34,581 nucleotides of DNA. It comes from Streptosporangiaceae bacterium. GTDB taxonomy: Bacteria > Actinomycetota > Actinomycetes > Streptosporangiales > Streptosporangiaceae. The position numbers and the translations under genes are program-made. Shown here piece by piece: positions 1 through 8,312 of this stretch. The notes under the pieces were generated by a model, which did not search any database, was not told where the DNA came from, and saw only the letters and a program-made list of their open reading frames with translations. Location of the stretch: positions 1-34,581 of the forward strand of contig JAOPYK010000218.1 in NCBI GenBank assembly GCA_025964695.1, given 5' to 3'. Each line of letters starts with the position of its first letter. Position 1 is the first letter of the stretch.

Positions 1-1149
1 GCGGCCGCCGTCGCCGGGGAACTCTCGGCCCGGCTCGCCGCGCTGACCTCCGGCCGCCCGCACCCGGTCGTGCTGGACGGAGCCCGGCTGCTCTCGGAAC
101 GTGCCGCGTTCACCGGCCACCGGCGGCAGGGAGCGGTGTCGGCGGGGGGAGCCTGCCGGCTGCTGCCCACAGCCGACGGCTGGGCCGCCGTCTCCTGCGC
201 CCGGCCCGACGACCCGGCTCTACTCGGCGCGCTCGTCGGCGGTGACCTCGGTAACGATCCATGGCCGGCGGTCACCGGCTGGCTGCGTGAGCACACCGGC
301 GCCGATCTCGCCGAACGCGCCGGACTACTGGGAGTCGCGGCCGGGCCGGTGCGCCCCCCGGCCACTCCCCCGGCACTGCCGGCGCCGTCGGCGACCCGGG
401 CGGTGGACGGACTGCTGGTGGTCGACTTCAGTGCACTGTGGGCCGGTCCGCTCTGCGCGCACCTGCTCGGCCTGGCCGGTGCCCGGGTCGTCAAGGTCGA
501 GACCCCGCACCGCCCGGACGGCGCCCGCCGCGGTGATCACGAGTTCTACCGGCTGCTGCACGCCGGTCACCGCTCGGTCGTACTCGATCCCGGTACCTCG
601 GCGGGCCGGTACGCGCTGGCGGCCCTGGTGCGGGCGGCCGACATCGTCATCGAGGCGTCCCGGCCACGGGCGCTGGCCCGCTGGGGACTCGACGCCGAGG
701 GCGTCGCCGCGGCCGGGACCGTGTGGGTGTCGATCACCGCGTACGGGCGCGCGGCGGACCGGATCGGGTTCGGCGACGACGTGGCAGCCGCGAGCGGGCT
801 GGTCGCCCACGACGGCGATGGCACACCGGTGTTCTGCGGCGACGCGATCGCCGACCCTCTCACCGGGCTCACCGCCGCGATCCTCGCCATGACCGCACCC
901 GCCAACGGCACCGGCGTGCTCTGGGACGTCGCGATGTCCGACGTGGTCGCCGCGACACTGGACCCCGCCACCGAGACTCGCCAGAGCTCCCCGGCCGCCC
1001 GCCGACAGCAAGGACGCTGGATCGTCGACACCCCGGACGGTCCCGTTCCCGTCGCCGGACCGCAGCGGCGGCAGATCGGCGGGCGGGCGGCCGGCAGCGG
1101 CGAGCACACCGCGCAGGTGCTGCGGGAACTGCGGATCGCGGTGCCATGA
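1..1149 (+). CDS. CoA-transferase family III (CaiB/BaiF type), 5' end outside window
   Basis: The reading frame is open from the first base, so the start lies upstream and 382 residues are visible. About residues 135-330 look like a class III CoA-transferase: VVDFSALWAGPLCAHLL with the following GARVVKVE, a GFGDDVAAASG segment where the family carries its catalytic aspartate, and DPLTGLTAAI. These enzymes move CoA between carboxylic acids through aspartyl-CoA intermediates. The upstream part (about residues 1-130) is less typical and may belong to another half of a duplicated transferase. The stop overlaps the start of the amidohydrolase gene (ATGATG at 1146), which indicates translational coupling. 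The substrate cannot be told from sequence; the neighbours suggest an organic acid degraded as its CoA ester. Confidence 0.82.
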   Translation, partial: AAAVAGELSARLAALTSGRPHPVVLDGARLLSERAAFTGHRRQGAVSAGGACRLLPTADGWAAVSCARPDDPALLGALVGGDLGNDPWPAVTGWLREHTGADLAERAGLLGVAAGPVRPPATPPALPAPSATRAVDGLLVVDFSALWAGPLCAHLLGLAGARVVKVETPHRPDGARRGDHEFYRLLHAGHRSVVLDPGTSAGRYALAALVRAADIVIEASRPRALARWGLDAEGVAAAGTVWVSITAYGRAADRIGFGDDVAAASGLVAHDGDGTPVFCGDAIADPLTGLTAAILAMTAPANGTGVLWDVAMSDVVAATLDPATETRQSSPAARRQQGRWIVDTPDGPVPVAGPQRRQIGGRAAGSGEHTAQVLRELRIAVP

Positions 1150-2555
1150 TGGGCCTGCTGCTGCGGGACGCCGAGCTCGCCGGCCGCACCCGCGCCGATG
1201 TCCGGATCTCCGGCGGCCTCGTCACCGAGATCGCCGGCTCCCTGACCCGCCGGACCGGTGAGGCCGAGCACGACTGCCGTGGCGGCGCTCTGCTTCCCGG
1301 GCTCTGTGACCACCACCTTCATCTGTACGCTCTCTGCGCCGAAGCACGCTCCGTCCGCTGCGGCCCGCCCACGGTGACCGACCGGGCGGGTCTCGTCGCC
1401 GCGCTCGCCGCCGCCAGGCCGGACGGGCACGGCTGGATCCGCGGGGTCGGCTACATCGAGACCGTCGCCGGGGATCTGGACGCCACCGCACTCGACCGGA
1501 TGTGCCCGGACCGTCCGGTGCGCGTCCAGCACCGCAGCGGCGCGCTGTGGATGCTCAACACCGCCGCCGCGTTCGCCGTGGGGCTGGCCTCGGCCGACCA
1601 CCCCGGCATTGAACGGACCGGCGACGGGACCCCCACCGGACGCCTGTGGCGCGCCGACGCCTGGCTGCGCGCGCGCCTGCCACCGGCGCCGCCGCCCGAT
1701 CTCGCCGCGATCGGCACCGACCTCGCCCGGCTGGGCATCACCGCCGTCTCCGACGCCACCCCCGACCTGGACGCCGGCACCGTCGAGGCGATCACCGACG
1801 CCCTGCGCGGCGGCGCGCTGCCACACCGGGTACACCTGCTCGGCGCACCACTGGGCACCGAGCCGCCCGGCGAGGTTCCCCGGCTCGGCATCGGCCCCTA
1901 CAAGATCGTGCTTGCCGATTCGGCGCTGCCCTCCCTGGACGACCTGACCGGCCGGATCCGCGCCGTGCACGCCACCGGCCGTGCGATTGCGGCGCACTGC
2001 GTCACCCGCGAAGCGCTGCTCATCCTTCTCGCCGCCCTGGAAGACGCCGGGACCCTGCCCGGGGACCGGATCGAGCACGCCGCCCTGGTCCCCGCGGAGG
2101 TCGTCCCCGACCTCGCCCGGCGGCGGTTGCGGGTGGTCACCCAGCCCGGCTTCCTGGCGCACCGGGGCGACGACTACCTCCGGGACGTGCCCGGCAGCGA
2201 GCACACCGACCTGTACCGGTGCGCCAGCCTCATCGCGGCCGGGGTTCCCCTCGCACTGTCCAGCGACGCCCCTTACGGACCCCTCGACCCCTGGGCGGTG
2301 ATCGCGGCGGCCGTGCACCGCCGCACCCCGGCGGGCCAGGTGGCCGGCCCCGGCGAGCGCCTCAGTCCCGGGCAGGCCCTCGTCGGCTACCTGGCGCCAC
2401 CGGAGGACCCCGGCGGGCCGGCCCGGCAGGTGCGCGCCGGAGCGGCCGCCGACCTCGTACTGCTGCAAGTCCCGCTCGCCGCCGCGCTGGCGGCACCGGA
2501 CGCCGCCCTCGTCCGGTCGGTGCTGGCGGACGGACGTCTCGTCGCGGACGCGTGA
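1146..2555 (+). CDS. Amidohydrolase family 3 (YtcJ-like) metal-dependent hydrolase
   Basis: This 469-residue protein starts at ATG 1146 (a second in-frame ATG follows at 1149) and overlaps the end of the CoA-transferase gene. It has the amidohydrolase plan: an N-terminal beta-sandwich strand set, the metal-binding motif DHHLHL near residues 55-60, a GPYKIVLAD segment near 252 where family members have the lysine region, AAHCVT near 282, IEHAAL near 311, and SSDAPYGP near 378 holding the last metal aspartate. Family 3 enzymes hydrolyse C-N bonds of amides or cyclic compounds in the cytoplasm. Co-expression with a CoA-transferase suggests it opens or deacylates a substrate that is then activated to a CoA ester. 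The exact substrate is unknown. Confidence 0.82.
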   Translation: MMGLLLRDAELAGRTRADVRISGGLVTEIAGSLTRRTGEAEHDCRGGALLPGLCDHHLHLYALCAEARSVRCGPPTVTDRAGLVAALAAARPDGHGWIRGVGYIETVAGDLDATALDRMCPDRPVRVQHRSGALWMLNTAAAFAVGLASADHPGIERTGDGTPTGRLWRADAWLRARLPPAPPPDLAAIGTDLARLGITAVSDATPDLDAGTVEAITDALRGGALPHRVHLLGAPLGTEPPGEVPRLGIGPYKIVLADSALPSLDDLTGRIRAVHATGRAIAAHCVTREALLILLAALEDAGTLPGDRIEHAALVPAEVVPDLARRRLRVVTQPGFLAHRGDDYLRDVPGSEHTDLYRCASLIAAGVPLALSSDAPYGPLDPWAVIAAAVHRRTPAGQVAGPGERLSPGQALVGYLAPPEDPGGPARQVRAGAAADLVLLQVPLAAALAAPDAALVRSVLADGRLVADA

Positions 2556-2686
2556 GCCGGGGTATTAACAATCATGCTGAAGTATCCGACCCTGTCACAA
2601 TGGTCACGCTCAACAGAGTGTACTGAATTAACTTGACTATGCGCGCGCCAGAATCGGCGGATGCGCGATCACCCGGAAGGTGGCAC
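2556..2686 (+). promoter_or_regulatory. AT-rich spacer, probable promoter of the SnoaL-like gene
   Basis: The stretch of about 2565-2640 is much richer in A/T than its surroundings and separates two same-strand genes, so it probably holds a promoter. A direct repeat GTCAC-AATG-GTCAC (2594-2607) could bind a regulator. No confident -35/-10 pair can be picked. Confidence 0.35.
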
Positions 2687-3130
2687 GTGTTGGAGAACTG
2701 GGAGCTGATCGCGCGGGAGCGGATCCGGGACACGGTGGCGGCGTACACGCACTCCGGGGACCGGGGGCGGGTCGAACAGCTGGCCGAGTGCTTCACCGAG
2801 GACGGCGTGCTCGAGATCAAGGGCCAGGAGACCGCGACAGGCCGGGCCGGCATCATCACGATGCTGACCGGCGTGGTCGAGCACGCCTCGGCCGCACTCG
2901 CGGACGGCCGGCCCGGGATCGTCCGGCACTTTGTCACCAACCTGCGGTTCGACGAGATCACTCCGCAACTGGCCCGCACATCGTCGTACTTCCTGGTGAT
3001 GACGGCGAACGGTCCCGACCACTGGGGCCGCTACCGGGACGTCCTGGTCCCGGTCGGCGACCGGTGGCTGATCACCCACCGCCTCGTGCGCGTGGACGCC
3101 TCGGCCGAGACCTCCACCATGGCGCGTTAG
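2687..3130 (+). CDS. SnoaL-like / NTF2-fold protein
   Basis: The protein has 147 residues when started at GTG 2687, which follows a good ribosome site GGAAGG at 2675-2680; a TTG at 2633 would add 18 unlikely residues. The pattern is the cone-shaped NTF2/SnoaL fold: an N-terminal helix with RDTVAAYTHSGDRG, CFTEDGVLEIKG after it, then GRAGIITMLTGV, RHFVTNLRFDEI, SYFLVMTANGPDHWGRYRDVLV and a final GDRWLITHRLVRVD. Relatives are small hydrolases, isomerases or dehydratases, or non-enzymatic binding proteins, often of polycyclic or steroid-like compounds. It stands alone on the plus strand just before a remnant of an acyl-CoA ligase. The substrate is unknown. Confidence 0.8.
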   Translation: MLENWELIARERIRDTVAAYTHSGDRGRVEQLAECFTEDGVLEIKGQETATGRAGIITMLTGVVEHASAALADGRPGIVRHFVTNLRFDEITPQLARTSSYFLVMTANGPDHWGRYRDVLVPVGDRWLITHRLVRVDASAETSTMAR

Positions 3131-3138
3131 CGCCACCG

Positions 3139-3188
3139 CATATCGACACCCCATATCGGCAACCCATATCGGCACCCCCCATATCGGC
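3139..3188. repeat. Four-copy short tandem repeat CATATCG
   Basis: CATATCGRC occurs at 3139, 3152, 3165 and 3180, with spacings of 13, 13 and 15 bases and C-rich filler. It lies right after the SnoaL-like stop and before the ligase remnant. It could be a replication-slippage product or a cluster of binding sites; nothing decides between them. Confidence 0.7.
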
Positions 3189-3206
3189 GCACCGGACGGA
3201 GGACGG

Positions 3207-3299
3207 GTGCATCTCAGCGAGATCGCGCAGGGCGAGCTGCCGAGGCTGCCCACCGGCAAGCTCCTGCGCCGGCGCGTCCGCGAGGAGCACGGCGGCTGA
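3207..3299 (+). pseudogene. C-terminal remnant of an AMP-forming acyl-CoA ligase
   Basis: A 30-codon in-frame stretch ending in TGA reads ELPRLPTGKLLRRRVRE near its end. This matches the extreme C-terminus of acyl-CoA synthetases, where (L/F)PxxPTGKxxRRxLR carries the lysine needed for adenylation. No start site or upstream ligase domain is present; the preceding bases are the CATATCG repeat. I infer a deletion that removed nearly all of the gene. It could by chance be a non-coding match, but the motif and spacing to the stop are very typical. Confidence 0.65.
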
Positions 3300-3351
3300 G
3301 CCGGCGTACGGCCCGCTCCACAGAGCCGGCCGGTGAACTGCCTGGAGCGGG

Positions 3352-4152
3352 TCATCGGTCCGACCTGAACAGCGCCTCCTGGGTGAGGCTGGCGACGAGC
3401 GCACCGCCCCTGTCGTGGACCGTTCCTGTGTACCAGCCCCGACCGGCCGCGACCGTGTGCGGGACCAGGTCCATCAGCACCCAGTCGTCGAGCCTCGCCC
3501 GGCGGTGGAACCACACCGCGTGGTCGAGGCTCGCGCCGGAATGCGCGGAACCCTCGTGCATGGCCACGAGCCCGCTGGAGATGTCGGACAGGTAGGTCAG
3601 CACACAGGCGTGCATGAGATCGTCGTCGGGCAGGTCCGCCACGCACCGCGACCAGAAGCGGGTGGGCCACTCCACGCCGGGGTAGGGCTGCGGCGTCGCC
3701 CGGCTCTCCATCGACAGCAGCCGCGGCATCGTGCTCCGGTCGAGTTCCTCGGGCGCCGGCACCTCGGGGACCGGGTGCGCCTGCCGGTCCAGTCCCGGTC
3801 CGGGCGCCTGGAAGGAGGCGGACATGTTGAAGATGACCTCGCCGCCCTGCACCGCGACGACCCGCCGGGCCGAGAATGACCTGCCGTCCCGGTCGCGGTC
3901 GACCCGGAAGATGGTCGGACGGCCCGCGTCGCCACCGCGCAGGTAGTAGCCGTGCAGCGAGTGCGGGACCCGGTCCGGGGGGACCGTGCGTCCCGCGGCC
4001 AGCAGCGCCTGGGCGGCAACCTGGCCGCCGTAGAGCGGGAAAGGCTCGTCCAGCACCGTGGTGGCCCGGTAGAGGTCGCGGTCCAGTTCTTCCAGCCCCA
4101 GCAGGTCGAGCACGGTCGGCACCGATCCGTCGACCTGTCGAGTCGGGTTCAC
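3352..4152 (-). CDS. tesB: Acyl-CoA thioesterase II (TesB family)
   Basis: This 266-residue protein hydrolyses acyl-CoA to free acid and CoA in the cytoplasm. It has the double hot-dog plan: an N-terminal half with YGGQVAAQAL and HSLHGYYLRGG, and a C-terminal half with SLDHAVWFHR, HTVAAGRGW and LTQEALFR. The three residues aligned with the E. coli TesB active site appear as Asp210, Thr233 and Gln258, so the enzyme should be active. I chose GTG 4152 because it forms a GTGA overlap with the stop of the acyl-CoA dehydrogenase remnant; the length is a little shorter than E. coli TesB (286 residues). It was probably expressed with that dehydrogenase and the agmatinase upstream. Confidence 0.88.
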   Translation of the reverse strand: MNPTRQVDGSVPTVLDLLGLEELDRDLYRATTVLDEPFPLYGGQVAAQALLAAGRTVPPDRVPHSLHGYYLRGGDAGRPTIFRVDRDRDGRSFSARRVVAVQGGEVIFNMSASFQAPGPGLDRQAHPVPEVPAPEELDRSTMPRLLSMESRATPQPYPGVEWPTRFWSRCVADLPDDDLMHACVLTYLSDISSGLVAMHEGSAHSGASLDHAVWFHRRARLDDWVLMDLVPHTVAAGRGWYTGTVHDRGGALVASLTQEALFRSDR

Positions 4153-4596
4153 CGGGGCGGCATCCCAGGATCGCGGGGCAGAGCGAGGATCTGCTCGGCG
4201 ATCGTGTTGCGCTGGATCTCGGATGTGCCCGCTCCCATCGTCGACGCCCGGGTCCGCAGGAAGCCCCACACCCACCGGCCGCGCTGAACGGCGTGCGGAT
4301 CCTTGCGGCCGAGGACTCCGTGTACACCGAGCATATCCATCGCGAACTCGTCCAGGTCCTGCTCGAACGCGTTGATGAACAGCCGCGAGATCGAGGACGC
4401 AGTTCGATGCCATGAGAGGCGAAATCGCGGAGTTTCTTGTCGAATCGCTCACCCATGTACTCGGCGTTCGTCGCGATCGGCTCAAGGATCTCGGTGACCA
4501 GGTAACCGAATGCCTCCTGGTACTGATCGCACGCAGCAAGGATGGACCGTCATCATCCGGCCGTGGCGCTCCCCGCCGAGGGGGAGAGATGCTCAT
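4149..4596 (-). pseudogene. Broken acyl-CoA dehydrogenase (C-terminal part kept)
   Basis: From about 4403 down to 4149 one frame reads SRLFINAFEQDLDEFAMDML, then TMGAGTSEIQRNTIAEQIL and LPRD to a stop. This is the C-terminal helical domain of an acyl-CoA dehydrogenase, including the usual GTSE(I/V)QRN motif. Before it, a different frame (about 4544-4404) reads QEAFGYLVTEILEP and MGERFDKKLRDFAS, and a third frame starts at ATG 4596, overlapping the agmatinase stop as ATGA, after an AAGGAG ribosome site. So at least two frame changes separate start and end. Total length is about 450 bases where an intact gene needs about 1,150, so a large internal deletion is also present. The middle segment I do not recognise firmly. 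The 3' end still overlaps tesB by GTGA. Confidence 0.72.
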
Positions 4597-5546
4597 GTAC
4601 ATGACTTCTCCTTCAGGGCGAGGAGGCTCACCAGGTCGTAGGCGACGTGGGAGGCGGCGATGGAAGTGATCTCGGCGTGGTCGTAGGCGGGGGCGACCTC
4701 GACCACGTCGGCGCCGACCAGGTTGGCTCCGGCGAGGCCGCGCAGGATCTCCAGCAGTTCCCGGCTCGCCAGGCCGCCGGCCTCCGGGGTCCCGGTTCCG
4801 GGGGCGTGCGCCGGATCGAGCACGTCGATGTCGACCGAGACGTACAGCGGGCGGTCGCCCACCCGCTGCCGGAGCGCGTCCACGACCTCGTCCACGCCAC
4901 GGCGCATCACATCGCTCGAGGTCAGGATGCCGAACCCGAGACGGCGGTCCTCCGCCAGGTCCTTCTTTCCGTACAGGGGTCCCCGGGTGCCCACATGGCA
5001 GAGCGCCTCGGTGTCGACGATGCCCTCCTCCACCGCCCGGCGGAACGGCGTGCCGTGGGTGTACTCCGCACCGAAATAGGTGTCCCAGGTGTCGAGGTGG
5101 GCGTCGAAGTGGAGCACCGCGACCGGGCCGTGCCTCTTCGAGACAGCCCGGAGCAGCGGCAGCGCGATCGTGTGGTCGCCGCCGATCGTGACCAGCCGCG
5201 CGCCGTCCGCCTGCAGTTCCGCCGCCGCCCCCTCGATCGTCTCGATCGCCTCGGCGATGTCGAACGGATTGCAGGAGATGTCCCCGGCGTCGGCCACCTG
5301 CAGCGCGGCGAACGGTGACACGTCTAGACCCGGATGGTAGGGCCGCAGCAGCCGGCTGGCCTCGCGTACGGCCGAGGGGCCGAAGCGGGCCCCGGGCCGA
5401 TAGGACACGCCGGCGTCAAACGGCACCCCCACCACGGTCACCTCCGCCTGCCCCACCTCGTCCAGGCGCGGCAGCCGCGCGAAGGTGGCCGGGCCGGCGA
5501 AGCGCGGGACCTGGGAGGAATCGACGGGCCCCCGGGGATCGGTCAT
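4593..5546 (-). CDS. speB: Agmatinase-type ureohydrolase
   Basis: This is a 317-residue member of the arginase/agmatinase family, binuclear manganese hydrolases that release urea from guanidino compounds. The metal ligands are all visible: GGDH (His125), FDAHLD (Asp148, His150, Asp152) and SVDIDVLDP (Asp239, Asp241). The tail of that last motif, [14 protein letters not shown], is typical of agmatinases and guanidino-acid hydrolases rather than arginases. The start at ATG 5546 follows AAAGGACG; an upstream in-frame start at 5594 would add residues not usual in the family. Whether the substrate is agmatine (giving putrescine), guanidinobutyrate or guanidinopropionate cannot be settled. A PucR-type regulator remnant lies divergently upstream, which hints that this gene has lost a dedicated regulator. 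Confidence 0.87.
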   Translation of the reverse strand: MTDPRGPVDSSQVPRFAGPATFARLPRLDEVGQAEVTVVGVPFDAGVSYRPGARFGPSAVREASRLLRPYHPGLDVSPFAALQVADAGDISCNPFDIAEAIETIEGAAAELQADGARLVTIGGDHTIALPLLRAVSKRHGPVAVLHFDAHLDTWDTYFGAEYTHGTPFRRAVEEGIVDTEALCHVGTRGPLYGKKDLAEDRRLGFGILTSSDVMRRGVDEVVDALRQRVGDRPLYVSVDIDVLDPAHAPGTGTPEAGGLASRELLEILRGLAGANLVGADVVEVAPAYDHAEITSIAASHVAYDLVSLLALKEKSCT

Positions 5547-5687
5547 GCGGCGGCGTCCTTTCACGAGGTTCTCCGGCGGAGCACGCTCCGTCACAGAATC
5601 GGCTGGTCAGGCGAGTGCGGCGGGCGGCGCCCATCCGGCAATTGGTGTGGCCACAAAGAAATACAGTGGATCTGGTCAGCCAACAAA

Positions 5688-5975
5688 CTGACCGTCGAAG
5701 AGCTCCTCTCGTTCCCCGCCCTGCAGCTGCGGCTGCGGCTGCCGGCCGGCGAGGCGGGCCTGCGGCGTTCGGTCTCCCGGGCCCATGTGAGCGAGCTGGA
5801 AGACCCCACCCCCTGACTGCTCGGCGCCGAGGTGATCATGACGATGGGCGTGGCGATCCCCTGGAGGCAGCGCCGCAGCGGGCCTATCTGGAACGGCTCG
5901 ACGACGCGGGGGTCTCCGCGCTGGCGATCTCGGCTCAGTTTGCGTTCGCCGAGGTCTGGCCGGCGATCCAGCCCC
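5688..5975 (+). pseudogene. Remnant of a PucR-type transcriptional regulator (N-terminal domain)
   Basis: One frame reads LTVEELLSFPALQLRLRLPAG, then VSRAHVSELEDPTP and TGA at 5814-5816, followed in the same frame by LLGAEVIMTMGVAIP. PucR N-terminal domains normally have PTPWL..GE here, so the TGA stands where a Trp codon (TGG) is expected. After about 5860 the similarity jumps to another frame with PQRAYLERLDDAGVSALAIS, the next conserved block. The DNA-binding C-terminus is missing. Thus one nonsense change, one frameshift and a truncation are visible. The rest of the 5547-6063 gap shows no other gene that I can support. Confidence 0.65.
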
Positions 5976-6063
5976 GGGCAACTCGGGATGGTGGACTGAG
6001 CCCACGACGGACGGACGGATGCTCCGAGGCCGCGAACCCGGCTTCCCAAGCCCCGCCAGCGGT

Positions 6064-7806
6064 TCAGGGCCGGGGCAGGTTGCGGAGGTTGCTGCGGGCC
6101 ATGTTCACGAGTTCGTCGGACTCGCCGGACAGTACGAGTTTGGTCATCGCCAGGGCGAACCCCTTGACCTGTTCGCCTGTGATCTTGGGTGGCATGGACA
6201 GCGCGTTCGGGTCGGTGAGCACATCGACGAGCACCGGCCCGTCAACCGCGAGTGCCTCGCGGAGGCCGTCCTTGACGTCGCCGGGATCCTCGATGCGGAG
6301 GCCGGTCGCTCCGGCGGCGCGGGCGATGGCGGCGAAATCGGGGTTCTTCAGATCGGTCTGGTAGGGCAGGTAGCCCTCGACGAGCATCTCCAGCGCCACC
6401 AGGCCCAGCGAGCCGTTGTTGAAGATGACGACCTTCACGGGAAGGTCGTACTGCGTCAGGGTGAGGAAGTCTCCCATGAGCATGGCGAAACCACCGTCCC
6501 CGCACATGGCGATGACCTGGCGCCGCCGGTCGGGCAACTGCGCGCCGATCGCCTGAGGCAGCGCATTGGCCATCGAACCATGCGCGAAGGAGCCGAGTAT
6601 GCGCCGATGGGCGGTCCCGCGGATCAGGCGCGCGGCCCAGACGTTGCACATGCCCGTGTCGACGGTGAAGACGGCGTCGTCGGTGGCGAGTTCGTCCAGC
6701 GTGGCCGCGACGTGTTCGGGGTGGATGGGGCGGCGTCCACGCACATCATCGGCGTAGGCCCGGATGCGTGCCACCAGTTCGCGGTGCCTGTGCAGCATCC
6801 GGTCGAGAAAGGAGCGGTCGGTCCTCTCTGCGACCCGGGGCAGCAACGCGAGCACCGTCTCCTTGGCGTCACCCCACACACCGAGATCGAGCCGGGACCG
6901 GCTGCCCAGACGTTCCCGGCGGATGTCGACCTGGACGATCTTCGGTTTGGTCGGCATGAACTGTACGTAGGGGAAGTCGGTGCCGAGCAGGACGAGCAGG
7001 TCACACTCGTGCATCGCCTCGTAGCAGGCACCGTAGCCCAGCAGCCCCGTCATACCGACGTCGAAGGGGTTGTCGTACTGGATCCACTGCTTGCCGCCGA
7101 GCGCGTGCCCGACCGGGGCCTTGAGCCGTTCGGCCAAGGCCAGCACCTCATCGTGCGCGCCGGCGACACCCCGGCCGCAGAACAGCATCACCTTCCGCGC
7201 CCCGTCGACCATGCCGGCGAACTCCTCGACCACCTGATCCGACGGCCGGGCGGTGGGCCGCTGGTCGAGACGGTAGGTGTGCTCGAGCTGGGGGCTGCCG
7301 GCTGGTTGCTCGGCCACGTCGCCTGGCAGGGCGATTACCGCGACACCGTCGCGGCCGATCGCCTCCTGGATCGCGATCTGGGTCACCCGCGGCAGCTGTT
7401 CGGGGCGGGTGACCAGCTCGCAGTAGTGGCTGCATTCCTGGAACAGGTGACTGGGATGGGTCTCCTGGAAGTAGCCAGTCCCGATCTCGGTGCTCGGGAT
7501 GTGCGAGGCGAGAGCGATCACCGGAGCCATGCTCCGATGCGCGTCGTACAGCCCGTTGATCAAATGCAGGTTTCCCGGACCGCAACTCCCCGCGCACGCG
7601 ACCAGCCGGCCGGTGAGCTGTGCCTCCGCGCCGGCGGCGAACGCGCCCGCCTCCTCGTGCCGCACGTGCACCCACTCGATCCCGTCATGGCGGCGAATCG
7701 AGTCCACGATCGGATTGAGGCTGTCGCCCACGACCCCGTACATCCGCCGCACGCCTGCGGTGATCAGGATCTCAATGAACTGGTCCGCGACCGTGCGCTG
7801 GGCCAT
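6064..7806 (-). CDS. poxB: Pyruvate oxidase / pyruvate:quinone oxidoreductase (PoxB-like, ThDP-dependent)
   Basis: This 580-residue protein belongs to the acetolactate synthase/pyruvate oxidase family and most resembles PoxB, which decarboxylates pyruvate to acetate and CO2 and passes electrons through FAD to the membrane quinone. Visible features: N-terminal ThDP domain with VRHEEAGAFAAGA (Glu51, the ThDP-activating glutamate), GSCGPGNLHLINGLYDA, a central FAD domain, and the C-terminal ThDP-Mg motif GDGGFAML...NN at about residues 436-464. The start ATG 7806 follows AGGGAG nine bases upstream. E. coli PoxB has 572 residues, so the length is normal. It stands 113 bases after the ferredoxin gene at 7920 and may be read from its own promoter. 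Other ThDP enzymes of this family (e.g. acetolactate synthase) are less likely. Confidence 0.85.
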   Translation of the reverse strand: MAQRTVADQFIEILITAGVRRMYGVVGDSLNPIVDSIRRHDGIEWVHVRHEEAGAFAAGAEAQLTGRLVACAGSCGPGNLHLINGLYDAHRSMAPVIALASHIPSTEIGTGYFQETHPSHLFQECSHYCELVTRPEQLPRVTQIAIQEAIGRDGVAVIALPGDVAEQPAGSPQLEHTYRLDQRPTARPSDQVVEEFAGMVDGARKVMLFCGRGVAGAHDEVLALAERLKAPVGHALGGKQWIQYDNPFDVGMTGLLGYGACYEAMHECDLLVLLGTDFPYVQFMPTKPKIVQVDIRRERLGSRSRLDLGVWGDAKETVLALLPRVAERTDRSFLDRMLHRHRELVARIRAYADDVRGRRPIHPEHVAATLDELATDDAVFTVDTGMCNVWAARLIRGTAHRRILGSFAHGSMANALPQAIGAQLPDRRRQVIAMCGDGGFAMLMGDFLTLTQYDLPVKVVIFNNGSLGLVALEMLVEGYLPYQTDLKNPDFAAIARAAGATGLRIEDPGDVKDGLREALAVDGPVLVDVLTDPNALSMPPKITGEQVKGFALAMTKLVLSGESDELVNMARSNLRNLPRP

Positions 7807-7919
7807 GGCGGTGACTCCCTGGATGCCTACGATGGCTTCTACCTGGGGCGTTATCCCCCGGCTTGTTCCACACGACACCCAAGGCGGGGAGCCGGCCCGG
7901 ACGGGATGAGCTTCGCGTG

Positions 7920-8312
7920 TCACGGCCGGTCATGGTCGTCCGCCTCGTCAGCGGGCGGGGTTTCGGTCACGGTACGAACCCGCGCGGTGAAGATGTGGTT
8001 GGTGTCGAGCCGGGCGCCAGAGGTGCGGCCTTTGCCCCACCCTACGTAGCGACGGTAGAGGCCGAAGGCGCCCACGGCCGCCAGGGCCGCCTCGTCGGTG
8101 TGCACCGATCCCTCGGACGCGGGGCCGGTCAAAGGCGCCACATAGAGCGCGTCGGTCGGGCAGTTGACCTCGCACATGAAGCAGGTCTGGCAGTCGGACT
8201 GGCGGGCGATGACCGGCAGGCCGCCGGATCCCCGGTCGAAGACGTCGGTCGGGCAGACCTTGATGCACACGTCGCAGAACACGCAGCGCTCGGCGCTGAC
8301 CACCTCGATCAC
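7920..8312 (-). CDS. 8-Cys ferredoxin, partner of the flavoprotein at 8309-9913
   Basis: The protein has 130 residues and begins with GTG 8312, overlapping the flavoprotein stop as GTGA. Two complete CxxCxxCxxxCP clusters (Cys10, 13, 16, 20 and Cys41, 44, 47, 51) bind two [4Fe-4S] centres. After these comes a linker and the segment YVGWGKGRTSGARL, which recurs almost unchanged in the sister protein at 10972, so it is probably a docking element for the flavoprotein. The arrangement resembles the AprB subunit of APS reductase-like enzymes or the electron-transfer subunit of fumarate reductase-like pairs. I infer that it delivers electrons to, or takes them from, the FAD of its partner in the cytoplasm. 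Confidence 0.85.
   Translation of the reverse strand: MIEVVSAERCVFCDVCIKVCPTDVFDRGSGGLPVIARQSDCQTCFMCEVNCPTDALYVAPLTGPASEGSVHTDEAALAAVGAFGLYRRYVGWGKGRTSGARLDTNHIFTARVRTVTETPPADEADDHDRP

Noticed and set aside
567-2468. Long open frame on the minus strand (633 codons)
   Set aside because: It is the antisense shadow of two real genes with strong codon bias; its product is Gly/Arg/Ala-rich with no family look.
3139-3188. CRISPR array
   Set aside because: The units are only about 9 bases with 4-6 base gaps, far from CRISPR repeat and spacer lengths, and no cas genes are near.
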